The notes beneath the pieces are model-generated. The model saw only the letters and a list, made by a program, of their open reading frames with translations. It was not told where the DNA came from and did not search any database. Made by a program: the position numbers and the translations under genes. Positions 1 through 8,713 of a stretch of DNA of 64,000 nt are shown piece by piece. Where the stretch lies: positions 62,001-126,000 of the forward strand of contig JBBQZP010000005.1 in NCBI GenBank assembly GCA_038207585.1. Reading direction: 5' to 3'. Within the stretch, counting starts at the first letter, position 1, and each line of letters opens with the position of its first letter. The DNA comes from JBBQZP01 sp038207585 (lineage in GTDB: Bacteria > Pseudomonadota > Alphaproteobacteria > Rhodobacterales > Rhodobacteraceae).

Positions 1-2
1 CC

Positions 3-788
3 TCGGACACCTGCGCGATCATCGACAGCGTGATGGATATCGACTATGCCGCCGGGCGCATCACCCATGACCATGCCGACAAGATGATCGCCCATGTCCG
101 CGCCCATAACCTGCGGCTGGAATGGATCATCGAAACCCATGTCCACGCAGACCACCTGTCAGCCGCGCCGTATATCCAGAACGCTCTGGGCGGCAAGATC
201 GGCATCGGCGACAAGATCATGGTCGTGCAGGAAGTGTTCGGCAAGGTCTTCAACGAAGGCACCGAGTTTCAGCGTGATGGCAGCCAGTTCGACGCGCTGT
301 TCAAGGATGGCGACACCTACATGATCGGCCAGATGCAGGCCGTGGCCATGGCGACCCCCGGCCACACGCCCGCCTGCATGGTCCATGTCATGGGCAACGC
401 GGCCTTCGTCGGCGACACTCTGTTCATGCCCGACGGCGGATCGGCCCGCGCCGATTTTCCGGGCGGCGATGCCGTGCAGCTTTATGATAGCATCCAGAAA
501 GTGCTGGCCCTGCCCGACGCGATGCGCCTGTTCATGTGCCACGATTACGGCCCGAACGGCCGCGATATTCAGTGGGAAACTACCGTTGCCGATGAAAAGG
601 CCCACAATATCCATGTGGGCGGCGGCAAGACCAAAGCCGATTTCGTCAAGTTCCGCACCGAACGCGATGCGACACTGGCGATGCCCCGGCTGATCATTCC
701 GTCGCTGCAGATCAACATGCGCGCGGGCGAAGTGCCAAAGGACAAGGACGGGAACGCGATGCTGAAGGTTCCGGTCAACCGGCTTTAA
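3..788 (+). CDS. MBL-fold persulfide dioxygenase-like hydrolase (5' end cut)
   Basis: The reading frame is open from the first bases, so the true start lies before the window; the internal GTG/ATG at 30-33 is not the start, because the preceding residues (SDTCAIIDS) are typical of the family. Metal-binding motif HVHADH is at 138-155, followed by a GHTPAC segment, FVGDTLF with its bridging Asp, and a late CHDYGP His. This is the metallo-beta-lactamase fold of ETHE1/Blh-type persulfide dioxygenases, which oxidise glutathione persulfide to sulfite. It lies 25 bp before a DUF442-SQR gene and upstream of a SulP transporter, a grouping known from BigR-controlled sulfide operons, which supports the assignment. 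The regulator itself is not in the window. The exact substrate is inferred from family and context. Confidence 0.85.
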   Translation, partial: SDTCAIIDSVMDIDYAAGRITHDHADKMIAHVRAHNLRLEWIIETHVHADHLSAAPYIQNALGGKIGIGDKIMVVQEVFGKVFNEGTEFQRDGSQFDALFKDGDTYMIGQMQAVAMATPGHTPACMVHVMGNAAFVGDTLFMPDGGSARADFPGGDAVQLYDSIQKVLALPDAMRLFMCHDYGPNGRDIQWETTVADEKAHNIHVGGGKTKADFVKFRTERDATLAMPRLIIPSLQINMRAGEVPKDKDGNAMLKVPVNRL

Positions 789-813
789 GCGACCCCGCAG
801 GGAGGCGGATTTC

Positions 814-2487
814 ATGGATATCAAAAAAATCAACAGCGCAATCTCGGTTTCGCCGCAAATCACTGCGGCGGATATGGCCGATATCAGGGCACTTGGCTTT
901 CGCGCGCTGATTTGCAACCGCCCCGATGGCGAAGGTGCCGATCAACCGACCTTTGCCGAGATTGAAATGGCCGCGAAAAAGGCGGGTCTTGAAGCGCGCT
1001 ATATTCCGATTGCGGGCGGGATGGTCAGCGATGCCGACGCGGCGGCATTTGGCACGGCGCTGGACGAACTGCCCGGCCCGGTTCTGGGCTATTGCCGCAC
1101 CGGCACGCGGTCGGCCACGCTCTGGTCGCTCAGTCAGGCGAAAACGCTGCCCACTGCCACCATCCTTTCCGCCACCAAAGCGGCAGGTTATGACATGAGC
1201 GGCGTCGTGCGCCGCATCGTGAATGGCGGGTCGACCCCCACCAACTCTGCCGACGCCACCTATGACGTGGTGATTGTCGGCGCGGGGGCGGCGGGCATCG
1301 CCGTTGCCGCCAGCCTGTTGTCGCGCAAACCGGGGCTGGAGGTGGCGATCATCGACCCCGCTGATATCCACTATTACCAGCCCGGCTGGACAATGGTTGG
1401 CGCTGGTATTTTCGAGGCACAATCGACCGCAAAAACCATGGGCTCGTTGATCCCGCGCGGGGTGCATTGGATCAAGGCCGCCGTCGCCGCGTTTGAACCC
1501 AAGGAGAATGCGGTCATTCTGGATGGCTGCCGCGTGGTGGGCTACAAACGGCTGATCGTCTGCCCGGGGCTGAAGCTGGATTGGGCCAGGGTTGAGGGGC
1601 TGGTCGATACGCTGGGCCGCAATGGCGTGACCTCCAACTACCGCTACGATCTGGCGCCTTATACTTGGGAGCTGGTGCAGGGCCTGAAGAAAGGCCGCGC
1701 CATCTTTACCCAACCGCCGATGCCGATCAAATGCGCAGGCGCGCCGCAAAAGGCGATGTATCTGTCGGGCGATACATGGTTTCGAAATGGCGCACTGAAC
1801 AACATCGACATCCAGTTCAACAACGCAGGCGGCGTCTTGTTCGGGGTCAAGGCCTATGTCCCGGCGCTTGAGGAATACGTCAGGAAATACAACGCCCATC
1901 TGAATTTCTTCCACAATCTTGTCGCCGTCGATGGTCCTGCCAAAAAGGCGTGGTTCGATGTGGCCAAACCCGACACCCCGGTGCAACGGATCGAGATGGA
2001 GTTTGACATGATGCATGTCTGCCCGCCCCAGACCGCGCCCGATTTCATCCGCGTCTCGCCGCTTGCCGATGCGGCGGGCTGGGTGGATGTGGATCAGGCA
2101 ACCCTGCGCCACAAGACCTATGACAACATCTGGTCTCTGGGTGACGTGATGAATGCGCCCAATGCCAAAACCGCCGCTGCAGCCCGGATGCAGGCCCCGG
2201 TCGTGGCCAACAATGTGGTGGCCGACATTCAGGGCAGCGCGCCCGCGTCGCAATACAACGGCTATGGGTCCTGCCCTTTGACGGTGGAACGTGGCAAGAT
2301 CGTGCTGGCCGAGTTTGGCTATGGCGGCACGCTGTTGCCCAGCTTTCCAAAATGGCTGATCGACGGCACAAAGCCAACCCGTGCTGCGTGGTTCCTGAAG
2401 GAAAAGATTCTGCCGCCGGTCTATTGGCAGGCCATGCTGCGGGGCCGCGAATGGCTGGCCACGCCTGAAAAGATCACCTCGAATTGA
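814..2487 (+). CDS. DUF442 phosphatase-like/rhodanese-type domain fused to sulfide:quinone oxidoreductase
   Basis: 557 aa with two domains. Residues 1-110 are a DUF442 (TIGR01244) domain with a phosphatase/sulfurtransferase-type loop, CRTGTRS, with Cys94. From about residue 150 an FAD-binding Rossmann start (VVIVGAGAAGIAVA) opens a flavoprotein of the mitochondrial/type II sulfide:quinone oxidoreductase group, with the two redox-cysteine regions IKCAGAPQK and HVCPPQTAP. SQR oxidises sulfide to a persulfide and passes electrons to quinone at the membrane face; the DUF442 domain probably handles the sulfane sulfur. The start ATG at 814 has an AGGGAGG-like site before it. The position after the MBL enzyme implies consecutive steps. 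In many relatives the two domains are separate proteins; here they are one polypeptide. Confidence 0.88.
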   Translation: MDIKKINSAISVSPQITAADMADIRALGFRALICNRPDGEGADQPTFAEIEMAAKKAGLEARYIPIAGGMVSDADAAAFGTALDELPGPVLGYCRTGTRSATLWSLSQAKTLPTATILSATKAAGYDMSGVVRRIVNGGSTPTNSADATYDVVIVGAGAAGIAVAASLLSRKPGLEVAIIDPADIHYYQPGWTMVGAGIFEAQSTAKTMGSLIPRGVHWIKAAVAAFEPKENAVILDGCRVVGYKRLIVCPGLKLDWARVEGLVDTLGRNGVTSNYRYDLAPYTWELVQGLKKGRAIFTQPPMPIKCAGAPQKAMYLSGDTWFRNGALNNIDIQFNNAGGVLFGVKAYVPALEEYVRKYNAHLNFFHNLVAVDGPAKKAWFDVAKPDTPVQRIEMEFDMMHVCPPQTAPDFIRVSPLADAAGWVDVDQATLRHKTYDNIWSLGDVMNAPNAKTAAAARMQAPVVANNVVADIQGSAPASQYNGYGSCPLTVERGKIVLAEFGYGGTLLPSFPKWLIDGTKPTRAAWFLKEKILPPVYWQAMLRGREWLATPEKITSN

Positions 2488-2495
2488 CGTCATTA

Positions 2496-2519
2496 GCGGC
2501 GGGCGATACGTCCCGCCGC
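2496..2519 (+). other. GC-rich hairpin between sqr and sulP
   Basis: Perfect 8-bp stem (GCGGCGGG / CCCGCCGC) with an 8-nt loop, starting 8 bases after the SQR stop. No T run follows, so it is more likely an RNA-processing or stabilising hairpin than a full rho-independent terminator; SulP begins 22 bp later. Confidence 0.5.
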
Positions 2520-2541
2520 CCGTTCATAACTGGAACCCCCG

Positions 2542-4284
2542 ATGCCTGCCCTTTCCCGCTACCTGCCCATCCTTGACTGGGGGCGGCACTACAATCGCGC
2601 GGCCTTGTCAAATGACCTGATGGCCGCCGTGATCGTGACGATCATGCTGATCCCGCAATCGCTGGCCTATGCATTGCTGGCGGGGCTGCCACCGGAGGCG
2701 GGGCTTTACGCATCTATCGCGCCGATCGTGCTTTATGCCGTGTTCGGCACAAGCCGCGCGCTGGCCGTGGGGCCGGTTGCGGTGGTGTCGCTGATGACAG
2801 CGGCGGCGATTGGCAATGTCGCGGCGCAGGGCAGCATCGGCTACGGCGTGGCGGCGCTGACGCTGGCCGGGCTTTCGGGGGTGATCCTGCTGGCGATGGG
2901 GCTGTTCCGGCTGGGGTTTCTTGCGAACTTTCTGTCACATCCGGTGATCGCGGGGTTCATTACTGCATCCGGCATCTTGATTGCCGCAAGCCAGTTGAAA
3001 AACCTGCTCGGCATCAAATCCGGCGGCGATACGCTGGTCGAGATTATACGCTCGGTCTGGGAGCATCTGCCCGAGACGAACCTGATCACGCTGACCATCG
3101 GCGTGCTTGCCACCGCCTTTCTGTTCTGGGTGCGCAAGGGGCTCAAGCCTCTGGCGCGGCGTTTGGGGGCTTCGGCCTCTGCGGCCGACAAGATGACCAA
3201 GGCGGGTCCGGTGCTTGCAGTGGTGGCGACAACCGTAGCGGTCTGGGCTTTGGGGCTGGACCAGCAGGGCGTCAGGATCGTCAGCGGTGTGCCGCAAAGC
3301 CTGCCACCGCTGACGATGCCATCGACCTCGCTTGATCTGATCCGCGCGCTGGCACTGCCTGCCCTGCTGATCTCGATCATCGGGTTTGTCGAATCCATAT
3401 CGGTGGCGCAAACGCTGGCCGCCAAACGCCGCCAGCGCATCGACCCGGATCAGGAACTTATCGGGCTGGGCGCCGCCAACCTTGGCGCGGCCTTTACGGG
3501 CGGCTTTCCGGTGACGGGCGGTTTTTCCCGGTCGGTCGTGAACTTTGATGCCGGCGCCGAAACGCCTGCCGCCGGGGCCTATACGGCGGTGGGGCTGGCG
3601 ATTGCAGCACTGGCACTGACGCCGCTCATCTACTATCTGCCCAACGCCACACTGGCCGCGACAATTCTGGTCGCCGTGCTGAGCCTTGTGGATTTCGGCA
3701 TCCTGAAAACCGCATGGACATATTCCAAAGCCGATTTCACCGCTGTCGCCGTGACGATCCTTGCGACCCTGATCTGGGGGGTGGAAACGGGTGTATCGGC
3801 AGGGGTGATCCTGTCGATCCTGCTGCATCTTTACAAATCCTCGCGCCCGCATGTGGCCGAAGTGGGCCTGCTGCCCGGCACCCAGCATTTCCGCAATATC
3901 CTGCGGTATGAGGTGCTGACCGACCCCGCCGTGCTGACCCTGCGAGTGGATGAAAGCCTCTATTTCGCCAATGCCCGCTTTCTGGAGGACTACATCCACA
4001 ATCGCATTGTCGAGGATCGCAAGGTCCGCCACGTCATTCTGATGTGTTCGGCCGTCAACGACATCGACCTGAGCGCGCTTGAATCGCTGCAGGCGATCAA
4101 TTCCAAACTGCATGAAATGGGCGTGACCCTGAACCTGTCAGAGGTGAAAGGCCCCGTGATGGACCGTCTGGCAAGGGGGCATCTGCTGGCCGATCTGTCG
4201 GGCAAGGTGTTCCTGTCGCAGTATGATGCGTTCCGCGAACTGACCGGGGCAAAACCCGACAGCGGGCGCGCACCTGCGGTCTGA
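2542..4284 (+). CDS. SulP-family inorganic anion transporter with STAS domain
   Basis: 580 aa membrane protein. The N-terminal region carries the SulP signature around residues 25-70 (AVIVTIMLIPQSLAYALLAG, PPEAGLYASI), then many hydrophobic segments to about residue 420, with a NLGAAFTGGFPVTGGFSRS segment near residue 315 typical of the transport core. A cytoplasmic STAS domain fills about residues 440-560. SulP proteins move sulfate, bicarbonate or related anions. As the third gene of the sulfide-oxidation operon it probably exports or imports sulfite/sulfate, but the ion cannot be read from the sequence. It starts 54 bp after the SQR stop. Confidence 0.88.
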   Translation: MPALSRYLPILDWGRHYNRAALSNDLMAAVIVTIMLIPQSLAYALLAGLPPEAGLYASIAPIVLYAVFGTSRALAVGPVAVVSLMTAAAIGNVAAQGSIGYGVAALTLAGLSGVILLAMGLFRLGFLANFLSHPVIAGFITASGILIAASQLKNLLGIKSGGDTLVEIIRSVWEHLPETNLITLTIGVLATAFLFWVRKGLKPLARRLGASASAADKMTKAGPVLAVVATTVAVWALGLDQQGVRIVSGVPQSLPPLTMPSTSLDLIRALALPALLISIIGFVESISVAQTLAAKRRQRIDPDQELIGLGAANLGAAFTGGFPVTGGFSRSVVNFDAGAETPAAGAYTAVGLAIAALALTPLIYYLPNATLAATILVAVLSLVDFGILKTAWTYSKADFTAVAVTILATLIWGVETGVSAGVILSILLHLYKSSRPHVAEVGLLPGTQHFRNILRYEVLTDPAVLTLRVDESLYFANARFLEDYIHNRIVEDRKVRHVILMCSAVNDIDLSALESLQAINSKLHEMGVTLNLSEVKGPVMDRLARGHLLADLSGKVFLSQYDAFRELTGAKPDSGRAPAV

Positions 4285-4561
4285 CGGCAGATTTTGCCGC
4301 TGCCAAAAAATCAAGCGATGTGCCGCACTTTCAAATATGCGGGAACCGGCAGCACCGGCGGGCGGTTCGCCCCACCCTTTCGGAAATGTTCCCGATTGAC
4401 AGATGCCGCGCAACCTTTGCCAATGGATGCAGTTTCCGGGCATGTTCGGTCAATCGACATGAGTGGGGTCTGCTTGCAACAAATCTGTCCGAAAACACAT
4501 CGATAAATCAAAACAGGCGGCCCTATGTCGGCCGCGATAAAATCTGTCAGGGAGTTTCACG

Positions 4562-5692
4562 ATGACTGTAGAAAATAGCGGCATCAACCGCCGCCGGTTC
4601 CTGTCGCAGACCGCCATTGGCGCGGGTATGCTGGCTGCACCAGCGCTGATCTCGTCCAAGGCGCTGGCCTCGTCCGGCGAGGTGAATTTCACCGGCTGGG
4701 CAGGCTATCCCAACTTTGCCGAAAAGGTGTTCCCGGCTTTCACTGCCGCCACCGGCATCAAGGTCAACTTCACCGAACAGCCCGATCAGGACACGATGTT
4801 CGCACAAGCCAAAGTGGCGATCGAGGCGGGCGGGATCGACATGATCGAACCAACCATCGACCGCTGGGGCGGTTGGGCATCGAATGGCCTGCTGGCGGCA
4901 TGGGATCCGGCGAAACTGGCGATGGACAACTATCTGCCCGGTCTGGCAGATGGCGCTGCGGCAACGCGGTCGAAATCCGCAGACGGCGCTTTGATGTATG
5001 TGCCCTCGGTCTGGGGTACGGAATCGATCGTCTACAACAAGGAATCTGCCAAACTGGGCGAACCAGCCAGCCTCGGCGCGCTGTTTGATCCAGCCAACCA
5101 GGCCGTTGTGCGCCCGCATTCGGCGCTGGCTGCAATGGGCCGCTGGCTTGATGCACAGGGCAAACTGCCGCGTCCGTGGATGGACGGCTATTCCGACATG
5201 GGCGCGATGGTCGAATTGTGGGACATCGCCTTGACCGAAGCCGTGAAGGCCAAGGGCAACGTGGTGCAGTTCTGGTCGGGCGAAAACGAGGCCAACGCCG
5301 GTTTCGTCGCCAATGGTGCAACCGTGGGCCTGTGCTGGGATTCGACCGGCTATAACCTGCGCAATGATGGCTACGGCTATGCCGCCCCAACCGAAGGCGC
5401 TTTCGCTTGGCATCAGGGTCTGGTCATGATGAAAAACGCCGTCAACGTCGATCAGGCGCATGAACTGGCCAAGTGGATTTCCACCGCCGAAGGGGCTTCA
5501 ATGTGGGCAACCGCATTCTCGGCCAACCCGGTTGGCAAAGGCTCTGCCGAACTGCTGGACCCCGAAGTTGCCGCCTACTACTCGGGCACCTTCGACGATG
5601 CAGCACTGTCAAAACTGTGGTGGTGGCCGGAACAATCGGCTGAATTCATCGCCAAGCGCGGCGAATACGCCGACAAGTACAAGGCTTCGTAA
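4562..5692 (+). CDS. ABC transporter periplasmic substrate-binding protein (PotD-like, Tat signal)
   Basis: 376 aa. The N-terminus has a twin-arginine motif NRRRFLSQ followed by a hydrophobic stretch and an Ala-rich cleavage region near residue 36, so export as a folded protein by Tat is likely. The mature part opens with VNFTGWAGYPNF and contains the PotD-like pattern of a two-lobed binding protein (family of spermidine/putrescine and related ligands). First gene of a four-gene operon (binding protein, ATPase, two permeases). The 277-bp gap upstream holds the promoter; a hairpin follows. The ligand is unknown: the family also binds other small cationic or guanidino compounds. Confidence 0.85.
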   Translation: MTVENSGINRRRFLSQTAIGAGMLAAPALISSKALASSGEVNFTGWAGYPNFAEKVFPAFTAATGIKVNFTEQPDQDTMFAQAKVAIEAGGIDMIEPTIDRWGGWASNGLLAAWDPAKLAMDNYLPGLADGAAATRSKSADGALMYVPSVWGTESIVYNKESAKLGEPASLGALFDPANQAVVRPHSALAAMGRWLDAQGKLPRPWMDGYSDMGAMVELWDIALTEAVKAKGNVVQFWSGENEANAGFVANGATVGLCWDSTGYNLRNDGYGYAAPTEGAFAWHQGLVMMKNAVNVDQAHELAKWISTAEGASMWATAFSANPVGKGSAELLDPEVAAYYSGTFDDAALSKLWWWPEQSAEFIAKRGEYADKYKAS

Positions 5693-5712
5693 GCCTTGGC
5701 CAGTTAACGGAG

Positions 5713-5736
5713 CGCCGGGTCCTGAACGACCCGGCG
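5713..5736 (+). other. Intergenic hairpin after the binding-protein gene
   Basis: Perfect 9-bp stem CGCCGGGTC / GACCCGGCG with a 6-nt loop, 21 bases after the binding-protein stop, followed by TGCCTGTTTTC. It probably protects the binding-protein mRNA or partly terminates transcription so that less ATPase/permease message is made, as is common in ABC operons. The remainder of the 184-bp gap shows nothing else recognisable. Confidence 0.55.
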
Positions 5737-5876
5737 TGCCTGTTTTCATGGCGATGGTCGGGCAATGGCTCCATCGTTTGGCACATGCTGGCTCTATCCA
5801 TTGCGCGGGCCGGAAGGCCTGTTAATTTTGCCGCACAAAGACGGCCATAAAGACCACCGGGGATAAGGGATATCTG

Positions 5877-6962
5877 ATGAGCGCGGGCATTGACCTCGAC
5901 AACGTCTGTTGTGATTTCGGCACGTTCCGCGCCGTCGATCATGTGAATGTCAGCATCCAGCCCGGCGAGTTCTTTTCGTTCCTTGGCCCGTCGGGTTGCG
6001 GAAAAACGACGATCCTTCGGATGATTTCGGGCTTTACCGAGCCTACGCAGGGTGCGATCCGGATCGGTGGCAAGGATATGAAGGGGCAACGCCCCAACCA
6101 ACGACCAACTGCGCTGATATTCCAGAACCTTGCCCTGTTTCCGCTGATGCCGGTGTGGGAAAATATCTCTTTCGGGCTGGAGGTGCGGGGCATCGACAAG
6201 GCAAAGCGCCGCGAACGGGCCGAGGAATTGCTGGCGCTGGTTGATCTGCCCGGCGCTGGCGACAAGATGATCAGCCAGCTTTCGGGTGGCCAGAAACAGC
6301 GCGTGGCGATTGCCCGCGCCTTGGCCGTTGAACCTTCGGTCATGCTGCTGGATGAACCGTTGTCGGCGCTTGACCTGAAACTGCGCCAGAACATGCGGGC
6401 GGAATTGCGCGCCATCCAGAAGCGCACAGGCGTCACCTTCGTTTTCATTACCCATGATCAGGGCGAGGCACTGGCAATGTCGGACCGGGTCGGCGTGATG
6501 AGTCACGGCAAGCTGCAACAGGTCGCCAACCCGCGCGATATCTACAATAACCCGGTCAACGGGTTCGTGGCGTCTTTTGTGGGCGAAAACAACATCCTGC
6601 CGGGCAGCGTCAGCCAGACGACCGAAGGTATGGCCAGCTTCAAGACTGACATCGGCCAGTTTCAGGCCCGCTTTGCGCCCGTGCCGACCGGACAGGCGCT
6701 CAAGCTGTATGTCCGCCCCGAACACATGACCCTGTCCACGACCGAGGGAGCCGAAAACTCGGTTCCGGTGACGGTGGGCGATGTGTCGTTTGAGGGGAAT
6801 TTCATCGCTGTGCAAGCTCGCGCCGACAACGGCATGCATCTGGTGGCCGAACTGCGCAACGATGGCGCGGCAACCGTGCCCGCCACGGGATCGCGCCTGC
6901 ACATGACCTTCGATGCCGCCCGCGCGTCGATCCTGCCGGACGAATCCGGGGCGGGGGCATAG
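5877..6962 (+). CDS. ABC transporter ATP-binding protein (PotA-like)
   Basis: 361 aa cytoplasmic ATPase. Walker A LGPSGCGKTT (residues about 37-46), Q-loop region LIFQNLALFP, signature LSGGQKQR, Walker B VMLLDEPLSALD and switch His in FITHDQGEA are all intact. The C-terminal 120 residues form a TOBE-type regulatory domain, as in PotA/MalK-type importers. It energises uptake with the two permeases that follow (next start 3 bp after this stop). The ATG is preceded by GATAAGGGATATCTG, a usable ribosome site. Confidence 0.9.
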   Translation: MSAGIDLDNVCCDFGTFRAVDHVNVSIQPGEFFSFLGPSGCGKTTILRMISGFTEPTQGAIRIGGKDMKGQRPNQRPTALIFQNLALFPLMPVWENISFGLEVRGIDKAKRRERAEELLALVDLPGAGDKMISQLSGGQKQRVAIARALAVEPSVMLLDEPLSALDLKLRQNMRAELRAIQKRTGVTFVFITHDQGEALAMSDRVGVMSHGKLQQVANPRDIYNNPVNGFVASFVGENNILPGSVSQTTEGMASFKTDIGQFQARFAPVPTGQALKLYVRPEHMTLSTTEGAENSVPVTVGDVSFEGNFIAVQARADNGMHLVAELRNDGAATVPATGSRLHMTFDAARASILPDESGAGA

Positions 6963-6965
6963 GCC

Positions 6966-7889
6966 ATGACCGAACTTTTGCGCCGCTATGGCACCGGGCT
7001 GACGGCGGCGTTTCTGCTGCTGACGGCATTCTGGTTGCTGATCCTGCTTATCCTGCCCAACCTGACTATGTTCGAAAGCAGTTTCCGCCCCTACCTGCCG
7101 GTGATTGAGGTCGGAGGGCCGAAGGATGTGTATTCGCTGGGCAACTACGGCAAGATTTTGGGAAATGAGGTTGATCTGACCGTGCTTGGCGTCGCGTTTC
7201 CGGTGCCCGTCCGTGTGAAGGTGTTCCTGCTTACGATCTTTTATTCGGTCGTCGTGACGATCATCACGTTCGTGCTGGCCTATCCGCTGGCCTATTATCT
7301 TGCCAAAATCGTTTCGCCCCGGTCGCTTCCAACTCTCTTCCTGCTTCTATTCGTGCCGCTTTGGGTGTCCGAGGTGCTGCGGTCTTTCGCGTGGTTCATC
7401 ATTCTGACGCTGAAAGGCCCGCTGAACGCCGTTCTGATGTCTCTGGGCATCATTGACACCGAAATCCGCTGGATCGCGGGGTTCAGCCCGGTGATCATCG
7501 GGCTGGTCTACACCTATGTGCTGTTCATGGTGTTTCCGCTGTATAACGCCATGCAGTCGCTGGACAGCAACCAGATCGAGGCGGCCGAAGATCTGGGCAG
7601 CCCGTGGTGGCGCACGCATTGGCGGGTGATCCTGCCTCATTCCAAGCCGGGTATTGCGTCGGGGGCGGTCATGGTCTTCATGCTGTCGGCGGGCTCGCTT
7701 CTGGTGCCGTCGCTGCTGGGGTCCACGACCTCGGGGTGGTTCACGCAGACCATTCAGGGGATCATGCTGGAATCGCAGGATTGGAACGCAGGTGCGGCCT
7801 TTGCCTTCATGCTGCTGATCGCCTGCACGCTGTTTGTCAGCCTGATGATGCGGGTCTTTGGCGTCAAACTTTCCGACATCGCGAAATAG
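6966..7889 (+). CDS. ABC transporter permease (PotB-like)
   Basis: 307 aa inner-membrane protein with about six hydrophobic segments; the first at residues 13-35. The EAA cytoplasmic loop is visible as EAAEDLGSPWWRTHWRVILPHSKPG (quoted in parts: EAAEDLGS, then ILPHSKPG), the ATPase-coupling element of binding-protein-dependent permeases. It lies 3 bp after the ATPase gene and 8 bp before the second permease, so the three are co-translated. A periplasmic loop of about 60 residues follows TM1, modest for the family. Confidence 0.88.
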   Translation: MTELLRRYGTGLTAAFLLLTAFWLLILLILPNLTMFESSFRPYLPVIEVGGPKDVYSLGNYGKILGNEVDLTVLGVAFPVPVRVKVFLLTIFYSVVVTIITFVLAYPLAYYLAKIVSPRSLPTLFLLLFVPLWVSEVLRSFAWFIILTLKGPLNAVLMSLGIIDTEIRWIAGFSPVIIGLVYTYVLFMVFPLYNAMQSLDSNQIEAAEDLGSPWWRTHWRVILPHSKPGIASGAVMVFMLSAGSLLVPSLLGSTTSGWFTQTIQGIMLESQDWNAGAAFAFMLLIACTLFVSLMMRVFGVKLSDIAK

Positions 7890-7897
7890 GGGGGATC

Positions 7898-8713
7898 ATG
7901 CACAAGACACGCAACTTCCTGTTCCATTTATATATGGCGCTGTTCCTGATTTACCTGTTGCTGCCCCTGCTGGTCATGGGCGGGGCTGCATTCAACGACA
8001 GCAAACTTCCCACCGTCTATCCGTGGAAGGGGTTCACCGACCAGTGGTTCATCGCGATGTGGAACGACACCCGCATTTGGATTTCGTTCCGCAATACCGT
8101 GCTGGTCGCGCTGGCGGTCGTGGCTTTGGCGGTGCCGATTGGCACTGCGGGGGCGATCCTGATCAACTCCATCTCAGGGCGGGCGCGCTCGGCGCTTTAC
8201 GGGCTGATGGTGGCGCCAATTCTGATCCCCGGCGTGGTGATAGGGATTTCAACGCTACTGTTCTGGAACAACCTGTCCATCGGATCAGGCCTGCATCTTT
8301 CTGTGTTGGGGCAGGTCAGCTATATCGCGTCGTTCGTGATGCTGCTGGTGCTGGCGCGGCTGCAAAGTTTCGATGCGGGGCTGGAAGAGGCGGCGCTGGA
8401 CCTTGGCGCATCCCACGGGCAGGTCATGCGCCGCATCCTGTTGCCGCATCTTTACCCGGCCATCGGGGCGGGGGCGGCGATTGCGTTTTTCCAGTCGATC
8501 GAAAATTTCAACGTCACGCTGTTTACCCGAGGCAATGCCGATACACTGACCGTCTATGTATTTTCCAAGGTCCGCTCAGGCATAACACCCACGATCAACG
8601 CTCTGGCGCTGATCCTGATTTCGGTGACTTTGCTGCTGGCGATTTTGTATGAACTGAACCGTCGCCGCAAAGTGCGGCTGGAACGGCTGCTTGCGGCCCC
8701 GGCCGAGGATTAA
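7898..8713 (+). CDS. ABC transporter permease (PotC-like)
   Basis: 271 aa when started at the ATG at 7898, which has a G-rich ribosome site (GGGGGGATC) just upstream; a longer in-frame extension back to 7604 overlaps the previous gene and is rejected. About six membrane segments and an EAA loop (EEAALDLGASHGQ ... LLPHLYP). Partner of the preceding permease. Its TAA stop overlaps, tail to tail, the stop codon of the minus-strand ureohydrolase gene by three bases. Confidence 0.88.
   Translation: MHKTRNFLFHLYMALFLIYLLLPLLVMGGAAFNDSKLPTVYPWKGFTDQWFIAMWNDTRIWISFRNTVLVALAVVALAVPIGTAGAILINSISGRARSALYGLMVAPILIPGVVIGISTLLFWNNLSIGSGLHLSVLGQVSYIASFVMLLVLARLQSFDAGLEEAALDLGASHGQVMRRILLPHLYPAIGAGAAIAFFQSIENFNVTLFTRGNADTLTVYVFSKVRSGITPTINALALILISVTLLLAILYELNRRRKVRLERLLAAPAED

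Noticed and set aside
775..2493. Long minus-strand frame opposite the SQR gene (572 codons)
   Set aside because: High-GC antisense shadow; no family pattern, wrong composition, and it lies entirely opposite a well-supported gene.
2496..2519. Rho-independent terminator after sqr
   Set aside because: Strong stem but no T run, and sulP starts 22 bp later; listed only as a hairpin.
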